Source of the DNA: Echiichthys vipera
Lineage: Eukaryota; Chordata; Actinopteri; Perciformes; Trachinidae
NCBI GenBank assembly: GCA_963691815.1
Contig: OY829648.1
Span: forward strand, 17,018,521-17,082,520
Length of the DNA stretch: 64,000 nucleotides
Reading direction: 5' to 3'
The notes below the pieces were generated by a model, which was given only the letters and a program-made list of their open reading frames with translations, was not told the DNA's origin and did not search any database. Positions within the stretch are counted from its first letter, which is position 1. Each line of letters starts with the position of its first letter. Below, one piece after another: positions 26,232 through 35,100 of this stretch. Made by a program: the position numbers and the translations under genes.

Positions 26232-27772
26232 CAGTGGACATTTCTGATACCCTTTTGAAATACTTTTTTTGTTTTACAGTCTGAAATGATAATACATAAA
26301 ATAATATATCTTTCCAGCGTGATTTACACAAAATTTCTGAAAATCAATAAAAAAAAATAAAAAAATAGAATAGCAGTGTTGGAAAAGTGATGCATCCCTT
26401 TAGATTCTAGAATAACCTTTATAAACATTTTCAGGAATAACCAATTAACTTCCAAATTACACCTGACATCAATCGGGGCGTTTTTCATTACTTTAGAATA
26501 AAATCTGCTCTTCCTTGAGGATTCCACTCCTAGTAGAGCATGGTAACAAATAATTCACCATGGTTGGAAAGATGCTTTCAAAAGAGCTCCGGGATAAAGT
26601 TGTGGATAGGCACAAGTTAGGAGAGGGATATTAAAAGATTTCACAGGCTTCAAATATCCTTCTATACCGTTCAGAGTATTGTCCAGAAGTGGAAGGCATA
26701 TGGCTCCACCCAGACCTTGCCAAGATCGGGCCGCCCCTCCAAAGTGGAGCCAGGAGAAGATTGATCAGGGAAGCTGCCAAGAGGCCCATGGTGACCTTGA
26801 AGGAGTTACAAGTCTTAATGGCAGAGGTTGGTTGACCTGTGCGTCGGACAACAATTTCACAAGTTCTAAATGTTTGGCATGCTGGCAAGAAAGAAGCCTC
26901 TTCTGAAAAAATGTCACACTGAGTTTCGTTTACAGTTTGCCAAAAAAACATATTGAAGATTCTGATGCCATGTGGCAAAAGGTTATATGGTCAGATGAGA
27001 CCAAAATTTAAGTTTTTGGGTTGAAATCCAAGCGCTTTGTTTAGTGGAAACCTAACTGAGAACACCACCCAAAACACACCATCCCTACAGTGAAGCATGG
27101 TGGTGGCAGCATTATGTTGTGGGCTTGTTTCTCTTCAGCAGCGACTGGGCAATTGGTCCGGATTTAAGGAAAAATGGATGCTGTCAAGTCCACCCAAATT
27201 CTTGAGGAAAACCTGTGGCCCCCTGTCAGGCACTTGAAAATGGGGCAGGTGGTTCATCTTCCAACAGGACAACGACCCAAAACACACCGCCATAAAAACA
27301 ACACAGTGGCTAAACGACAGGAAGGTGAATGTTCCAGAGTGGCCTATCCAAGCCCTGACCTGAATCCTACAGAACGTCTGTGGATGGACTTGAACAGTGC
27401 AGTCCATCGCCGCTCACCAAAGAATTTGACTGAACTCGAACAGTTCTGCAGGAAGAATGGGGAAATATTTCCCAGTCTAGGTGCACAAGGCTGGTAGAGA
27501 CATATCCAAACAGACTGAAGGCTGTAATTAAAGCAAAAGGTGCCTCCACAAAGTATTAAATCAGGTGACTCATCACTTTTCCAACCCTGCTATTCTAGTT
27601 TTTCATTTTTTATTAATTTTCAGAAATTTTGAAAAAAACTATTTCATTTGAATGTTGTATGGTAAAATGTGTAAATCACGCTGGAACTATAATTTTTTAT
27701 GTATTAAGATTCAGGCTGTAAAACAAAAATGTGACTATTTCAAAAGGATATCAGACCTTTCTGTTGGCTCTG
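26232..27772 (+). mobile_element. Tc1/mariner element, inactive
   Basis: The ends are inverted repeats flanked by TA (26230-26231 and 27773-27774), the Tc1 target. The outer ends begin CAGTGGAC and CAGAGCCAAC. The arms then share TCCAGCGTGATTTACAC, TGATA(C/T)CCTTTTGAAATA and TACATAAAA, and run about 150-200 bases with indels. The length of ~1.54 kb fits a Tc1-like element with long terminal repeats. A dead transposase gene lies inside. Confidence 0.85.
26560..27560 (+). pseudogene. Tc1-like transposase pseudogene
   Basis: Starts MVGKMLSKELRDKVVDRHKL, the usual Tc1 N-terminal helix-turn-helix region. The DDE-type catalytic blocks can still be read: IWSDETKI near 26985-27010, FQQDNDPKHT near 27260-27285, and DLNPTERLW near 27358-27382. 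Many stops and frameshifts interrupt it, so no active enzyme is made. Confidence 0.85.
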
Positions 27773-27774
27773 TA

Positions 27775-28638
27775 CGTCTCTTGAGCTAATATAGGTTAAT
27801 CTCAAGTTTATGAATTTTGTATACCTAGTTTCACTAATACCTTGGTTCACATTTCTATTGTAAATGCAGCTGTAAGAACTTTCGGAAGAGTAGCTGCTGC
27901 AATGAGGATCCTTAATAAACAAACAAACATTGGCTCATTTGATTATTGTTCACTTTATATAATGTTACTGATTCACAATTAGATCATAGGTTTACAGTTT
28001 CACATAACTTTCAAAATCAACCCTGCTTTATGTACAGCAGGATTCACATCAGTTTTGACACCTGGCTGTCAGAGTCCATGTAGGGCATGTAGGGCTGGTG
28101 ATTTGTAAAGAGTTAAAAGTCACCAACTCAGACAAAATAAATAAAACATCCTTGAATCAGACATTAATTCATGTGCAACTTTATTTATGCATCTGGATAA
28201 ATGTACCCGATCTAACCACTGGGTGGCATTGTAAACAAACATGAACCTTGATAAAATTCAACCTGTTAACTCTGCAGTGAATATCTAGACTTAATAACAG
28301 GCTGTTCTAGTTAACCAGTCAGTCCCACCTAAAGGATTAAACAGGCCCTGCTCCTCCCAGTGTGTTGTACTATCGGTTTGCGGGGAGGGGTATGATGACG
28401 GACCCTAGGGGGGCTCTGTAGTAACGTGACTTTTCGACTGACATTTTAAATCTCCAGTCAAATGACCATTTCTCAAAATAGCACTCTAAGTACTAAAAGC
28501 CACGTGTGACACCCCCCCCACCCCCTTTTACATATAGCCCCATCACCTGCAAAAAGTGATGAACCAATGTCCTCCTCTTTTGTCTGTTTTCATAGTCCCC
28601 TCATATCAATAAAAATAATTGTGGTTCCGCAAGAATGC
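27775..28638. other. Non-coding region
   Basis: Spacer between the Tc1 copy and the inverted-repeat element. No exon or named repeat is recognised; there is a C-rich run at about 28510-28526. Confidence 0.5.
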
Positions 28639-28906
28639 TTAGAGCGTGCTCACACTATCCTTTTGGCCGCGGCCAAAACCGTTTTTTCAGCTAAAGTCTA
28701 GTACCTTTAAGTAGTGTGAGCGCACCCGCTCCGCGCTCAACCGGGGCCAGCTGGGCCGCCACGGCCCGCTTGAAAGAGGTGGGCTTTAGCGGAGCCGTTT
28801 GCACATGTACGAGCACGAGCGTGCGCACGTGTACGAGCACGAGCACGAGCCCTACGGCAGTAGCGTTATGTCCGCCTGTTCGGACATGTAAATAGAAGGA
28901 CGGACC

Positions 28907-29128
28907 ATGCGCGGACATTTAACAACAACAACAATGGTGGTGAAAGGTTCACGTTGGTGTGGTGCGGAGGTGGAGTGTTTACTGCAGATTTGGTCAGATG
29001 AAAATATTCAAAAACATTCGACAAGACGCACAAAAACTCCGAGGTCTATGGAAAGATTTGTAAACAAAGCCACACACACGCGATCAATGCGTGTGACGTG
29101 TTACGGCTTGAAGGCGTATGGACAGTAA
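28907..29128 (+). pseudogene. Myb/SANT-like domain fragment (arm X)
   Basis: The reading RWCGAEVECLLQIWSDENIQ is the first helix of the Myb/SANT-like domain carried by PIF/Harbinger second proteins. After a frameshift near 29010, another frame continues with FDKTHKNSEVYGKICKQ, the expected second helix. It is a remnant with no full protein, and an exact inverted twin lies at 29252-29473. Confidence 0.65.
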
Positions 29129-29251
29129 GGGCGTGATCACACTGTCCTCCCGGACCACGACCCGGACTTTAGGGTACTTGTCCCCCCTCCCTCTCCCCCC
29201 GCGCCCCAGCCCCGTTTGTACTCACACTGCCTGGGCCTCGGCCAATGCTTC

Positions 29252-29473
29252 TTACTGTCCATACGCCTTCAAGCCGTAACACGTCACACGCATTGATCGC
29301 GTGTGTGTGGCTTTGTTTACAAATCTTTCCATAGACCTCGGAGTTTTTGTGCGTCTTGTCGAATGTTTTTGAATATTTTCATCTGACCAAATCTGCAGTA
29401 AACACTCCACCTCCGCACCACACCAACGTGAACCTTTCACCACCATTGTTGTTGTTGTTAAATGTCCGCGCAT
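29252..29473 (-). pseudogene. Myb/SANT-like domain fragment (arm X')
   Basis: The minus-strand translation of this stretch is identical, residue for residue, to the plus-strand frame at 28907-29128, because the two lie in the inverted arms X' and X. It shares the same frameshift, so the damage preceded the inverted duplication or was copied with it. Confidence 0.65.
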
Positions 29474-29867
29474 GGTCCGTCCTTCTATTTACATGTCCGA
29501 ACAGGCGGACATAACGCTACTGCCGTAGGGCTCGTGCTCGTGCTCGTACACGTGCGCACGCTCGTGCTCGTACATGTGCAAACGGCTCCGCTAAAGCCCA
29601 CCTCTTTCAAGCGGGCCGTGGCGGCCCAGCTGGCCCCGGTTGAGCGCGGAGCGGGTGCGCTCACACTACTTAAAGGTACTAGACTTTAGCTGAAAAAACG
29701 GTTTTGGCCGCGGCCAAAAGGATAGTGTGAGCACGCTCTAAGAAGCATTGGCCGAGGCCCAGGCAGTGTGAGTACAAACGGGGCTGGGGCGCGGGGGGAG
29801 AGGGAGGGGGGACAAGTACACTAAAGTCCGGGTCGTGGTCCGGGAGGACAGTGTGATCACGCCCTTA

Positions 29868-30250
29868 GAAAAATGACTGAAAGTGATGACACTAATAGCA
29901 GTACTTATTTGTCCTTATGTCCTGGATTTACTTGCAATCCGTCCTCCATCTCCATATTTGTTGTATCACAGGGATATTCTGGGCCTGATCTGACTTGCCA
30001 TGATACAGGCTGACTTGATATTGCCCCGGGCTCTCACTGCCAGCCCACTCATCTCATCAGAGCAGTGCGTCGTTGAATCTGTTGCTTTGTTGTTTTTTTT
30101 CCAGAGCAGCCACACAGCTCACCTCAGAAGTGTTGCTCAGGTGTGTCATAGCAACAACACCATATGCGTGAAAACACGCATATCAGTCTCAGCGGTTCAG
30201 CCTGGTAGGCTTTTTTACAATTCCACTGATTAGGAACCGTACGTCTACTA
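29868..30250. other. Non-coding region upstream of hykk copy 2
   Basis: No recognised exon. The stretch lies between the Harbinger-like element and the copy-2 leader region. Confidence 0.4.
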
Positions 30251-30447
30251 CTTCACTATGGACAGCAGGGGTCTCTGTTATTGTATGTCTCTCTGTGATA
30301 ATCACACAAGCTTTTGAACAGGTTTATCATGTATTTTGTAAGAGGGGCAGGTCAAAACAAAACGTCCAAACCAGATGCAAAAGGCATATTTTACCACCAG
30401 GGTCTAAAAACAACTACCTCTCACCTTACAGTGTCGGCTGAAAGAAG
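30250..30447 (+). promoter_or_regulatory. Leader/promoter-proximal region of hykk copy 2
   Basis: About 150-200 bases before the copy-2 start codon match the region before the copy-3 start codon (43620-43825): TCTTGTAAGAGG-like and TCCAAACCAG blocks, then CTGAAAGA just before the ATG. The parallel shows that the 5' end was duplicated along with the exon. No TATA box is obvious. Confidence 0.5.
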
Positions 30448-32149
30448 ATGGGTAAGTGCACAAATTATCTGATAAATGACTGTAAAATCAAGTTCATTAA
30501 AAGCTCAGATGCATTTATTTATTTTTTTTACGTTTTTTTATCTAGACAAAGCCTGTGCAGGTTTTACAGACAGGGCTTAAACTATTGCCCAAGACTAAAA
30601 TGCCTGTTTGTATTAAATCGAGGTGATTTGAACAGAATTCTCTCAAATGGTTATAGTTGTAGATTAAACCTGTTCTGGGTTAAACTTAAACCAATTGCAA
30701 GAGAGAGAATTATAGCTATGCTACTCTAGGACTAAAGTGAAGCATGGAATATCTAAATGAGGACCAACATGCACTACAAAGATAAGCCAGATGAGATTAA
30801 ATTACTCTGATTAAAAACAACCTTTTAAGTCCACTTTTGCTAGAAAATTCAGTACATACGTTCCCTTTTGGAGATGATACTTATGGCTTCTTTTTGCTGT
30901 GATAATGTTAGTTCTGTAAAAAATAAAAACAAAGGGTCGGCCGGTGGAACAGTGGTTAGAGCAGTTTGAATCCGACCAGCGGCCCTTTGCGGGATGTCTC
31001 TCCCTCCTCTCACCCCATTTCCTTTCTGTCCTATATAATAAAAGGCTTGAAAAACTGCCAAAAAAAAATGAAAACAATGTGCAGCTACATTACGAGTGTC
31101 TAAGACAAGGATGGGTTTAAAATGAAGTAAATAAAATAAGCCCGACCTTTATCAGCTGCAATGATTTGTACATTTATATCTAGATAATTATAATCTAATA
31201 AATCAATTTTGAAATGGGCCAATCTGCAGAATGAGAACTTTTACTTTTCGTACTTTAAGTTAAGTTGATGCAAATACTTTTGTACTATTGCTTAAGTAAC
31301 ATTTAGAATGCAGGACTTGTAAAGTCTAAGAGAGTGTTTCCAAAGTCTGGTATTAACACTTTAACTTAAGTAAAAGCTCTGAGTACTTCCACCACTGCCC
31401 ACACATATAGAAACGACTCAATTTAGAGAGACAGAGACTTAGAGTTTCAGAACAGCTCCAACCGGGGTGGAATGCACAGTCGCTTTGACGAAAACAACAT
31501 AAGCGGCGGAAACACTGGGTGTTTTGCAACTTCAATTTAGAGGGTTGTGATGTTTATTAAAACTTTAGTATATGCTGCCTTATGTTCGACACACGACTCT
31601 GCTCTCTCTCCAGAGCAGCTTTGCCTGACAGGCACAGGAGCCTTCAGTGGTGTTTACAGGCTATTACGTGTTTGAAAGTATTGTCGATTGGTGGTAAATG
31701 AAATCCTATATGAATAAAGTTACGGCGTTGCCTCTCTTATGCTTTATATATGGACACGGAAGGATTAGCCTGAACAGGCAACATCCATGTAGGCTTTTTG
31801 GTGGCGCTGTAGAGACTTTAACATAGCAACGCGGTGACGCCATAGACATAAAGAGTAGACGCCTCATCGAACGTTGGGCCTGTTGGCGCTGACGAGCGGT
31901 GGGGCCGCCATCTTGGCCCGGTCGCCCGCTCCACTCAGTGTAAGGACAGGACACGGTTCGGCGTATTTTAATATTCACAGTGGGATTAACAGTAATAGAA
32001 TATTCTGATATATGATATATGTGATGTATGATAGGTGTTTTGCAAACACTATAAATATAAACACAACAAGAGAAATCATTTATAGAGTATTAATAGGCTG
32101 TATTTCATACATGAATACATAAATCTCTCTCTCACTCACTCTCTCTCTT

Positions 32150-32197
<48 letters not shown>

Positions 32198-35100
32198 GCA
32201 AGCACACACACACACACACACACACACACTCAGAGAAAATTAAAATACATATAAATCAAGAGTATCAATACAATTAGGTCAGAGAGAGAGAGATGACATT
32301 TTGGACACATCTAAATACAAGTCAAACAGACACACTTTCATTTAAAGCACTAAAAAAAACAAGAGCCGAACCCTATATGTTATAAATATTCAGAAATGAT
32401 CCATGCTCTGCCAGTCGCATAGTCGTGGTAGTGGAGAGGAGAGGGAGCGAGTGTGTGTGGTATAAAAATATATATAACATTTTGTTAAATCGATCATTTT
32501 CACACTGTTTTGTTATTGCACAGTTACCAATTAGAGTGTAGCTCTAATTGGTAAAGACAGTGATGTTGTAGGAGTACTTTGTATAGTATCTAAAATTACT
32601 GTGTCCTTGTTTTTAGGCAAGGTCTAATTATGTGAATGTCTTCTTTATTACATATTTTAATTATGTAGTTATTGTATTTAATGTGCAAACAAAAACACGG
32701 GGCATAGTTCAGTAATATCAATTTTAAATTATACAAATGATTTAAGATTTTTCCTTAGTTCAATAAATTTATGATTTTTTCTTTTCAGACTGTTTCAACT
32801 TCTGTGGTACAACTAAACTAAAAAAGCCTGGACTCATCAGTTCTGGTTTACAAACATGTGACGTTCGTCCTGCTTTAAGTGGAGATGTGGAAAACCAAGT
32901 AAAAATGTATGGAACATTTTGTTCAGCTGTGAGAATATCGGGCACAGAGTGGAAATACATGTTCACGCTTGCCTCGTAAATCTCTGATTCATTCTTTATA
33001 ATAAACCCCACATCATGTTGCTCCTGTTTGATGAAACAGTTTAACAGCAAAGGATATTGATCAGATTCTGACACTTCTCCTTTGATAGTCTAAACTTAAA
33101 AAAAAAAAGTGACATGACATGAAAAATTATCTCATAATTCATCTCAATGTCATGTTCAATATTTAAAAAAACAAAACTGAGAATATCTGAGGTGACCTGA
33201 GATTAACTGTCTCTGAAGTGTCTTCCTCTCATGAAACCACAGCACATCCTCCGCTGACCTACTGCTGGAAATGTGCAACCATTTACACTAGACCACATGT
33301 ACGACAACCCCTCTCCTCCCTGCTTCTCCTTTCATATCTACACAGGCATACACACACACATCTGGCCGGGGGGTAAATTAACTAAGATTCCCACAGAGGC
33401 TAATCTCCACGCCTCTACTGTGTCAAGATAATAATAATAAAATAAGGGACAGCAGCTCCTCTGGCAGCTAAATATGTATCTACCTGCCACAGCCTGAGGG
33501 ACTCACTATAACATTCAAAAATGCATGGATTTATGTATAATTGTTTAAAATTGTACTGTACCGTACTGATTATGAATTGTAATATTGTAATATTAGATTA
33601 GAGCAGGAATACGCTGCTCAGTGCTCTGGCATCTTGTTCCTTCTGCTGCTCAACTCAGAGGCTCAACGAGTCACTCACAGAACTGATCTGGGAGAATGAC
33701 CGGTCCAAGATGGCGGCCGCATTTCTCGCGGCCCAACGTTCGATGCGGCGTCTACTCTTTATATGTCTATGGGTGACGCGGTAGCGAGCGCTAAACCGGA
33801 AGTAGGAAGTCATACCGGAAGTAATCGAACCGGAAGTGACGTCATGGTATGACGCGAGGTATACAATATATTAATTCAGCAAACAAACTGGTTTAACTGT
33901 ATTTCTTAACAGAAATAGGCATTAACCCTTTAAAAAATAAACAACAATGTTAATGACTTAAGGTCAACACAACTTTACTCTTATGTGCAGATAATGCAGC
34001 TGTTGATCCAAGGCCAAGGCTCACCCTGCGGCAAGCAACTGAACTAACACTGCAACTTTATGGAGTGACCATAACTGAGATCTCCACCCTGCCTAGTTTT
34101 GGTGACCAGAACTTCCTTTTGGTGGACAAAGAGGGTATGAAGTTTGTCCTGAAGATCATGAACTCTGAAGAAAGTAAGGATGTTACCCTGCTGGAGGTGC
34201 AGACCCTCGCCATGTCCTTTCTACGGCAGCATGGTTTTCCTGCTCAGACGGTCGTGCCCACCACCAGAGGACAGCTCATGAGTATGGAGGAAATAGGTAA
34301 CAACAAAATACCTCTGCTGTCTAATTTCATAAAATTGATCTTATCGTGAGTCATACAAGACAGCAGAGTAAATCCCAAACACATGCACAAATAGGTGGGT
34401 GGTTAAGCTACATACATACTTTAGATTAGTTTCTTAAAAAATATTTTAATACCACTTTAAAGATATTTTTAACTGTATTCAGACTTGGCTTTATTTCAAT
34501 GATTTATTGCAAAGCGTTTGTTTCCAGTACACACATATGATACATTTTATAAAATGCGTCTCTCACACCAGGCTTAAAGAGTGATGAAAACAGATTCTTA
34601 CATATATTCATATTCAGTACAGCAACCAACCAACGACAACTAATGGCCAAAATGCATGGGGTGCGTACACAGTGCGACAAGGCTGCGATGGCATACTGCA
34701 GCATATCCGAAGCAGGGCGCGTCCAATTAAAGATGCTACATGGACCACAGAAGCTGTGCAGCTCAACTTTACACAGCTCGTCTGTTTTTTTCCTTTATGT
34801 GGGCTACACAGTCATCCAACAGTTGAAAACTACACATAACTGTGAAAAAAACAAGTATTCCCCAAAAACATGAACATGTTCAATGAACACCCTCTTTTAG
34901 TGCTGTCACTGTCTATGGGATTCTCGTTATTATACATCATCAGCATGTATGTCTGGCTCTGTGATGTATATACAGTATGTATGTCTCCTGAAATTGATAA
35001 ATTCTGTTTCAGAGAGCTCATAAAGTGTTGAGCTAAGTTGTTAATCACACTCAATGATAACACACACAATGATAATTAACCAGCCCTTGACCATGTCATG

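Larger units (their letters stand above)
28642..29864. mobile_element. PIF/Harbinger-like element with interleaved inverted repeats
   Basis: The element is flanked by TTA (28639-28641 and 29865-29867), the usual PIF/Harbinger target duplication. Its ends are GAGCGTGCTCACACTATCC and, inverted, GGGCGTGATCACACTGTCC. Inside, X (28639-29128, 490 bp) is repeated inverted as X' (29252-29741) with no length difference, and Y (29129-29251, 123 bp) is repeated inverted as Y' (29742-29864) with one noticed mismatch. The order is X-Y-X'-Y'. X carries a Myb/SANT-like gene fragment. It is CpG-rich compared with its surroundings. Confidence 0.8.
31841..33771. mobile_element. hAT-like element with 8-bp target duplication
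   Basis: The element starts CATAGACATAAAGAGTAGAC and ends with its inverted copy (one 2-base TA insertion), CTACTCTTTATATGTCTATG. Similarity extends inward through CATCGAACGTTGGGCC and GCCGCCATCTTGG. It is flanked by the exact 8-bp repeat GGTGACGC (31833-31840 and 33772-33779). An 8-bp duplication is the hallmark of hAT (also P and Merlin) elements. The interior has CT/CA microsatellites and a minus-strand open frame of 101 codons but no recognised transposase. It sits in the first intron of hykk copy 2 and explains much of that intron's extra length over copy 3. Confidence 0.8.

Noticed and set aside
28691..29689. Mirror pair of 75-codon frames (28691-28918 minus and 29462-29689 plus)
   Set aside because: Identical because they lie in inverted arms X and X'. 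The low-complexity VLVLVHVRTLVLVHV reading comes from GAGCAC repeats, not from a gene.
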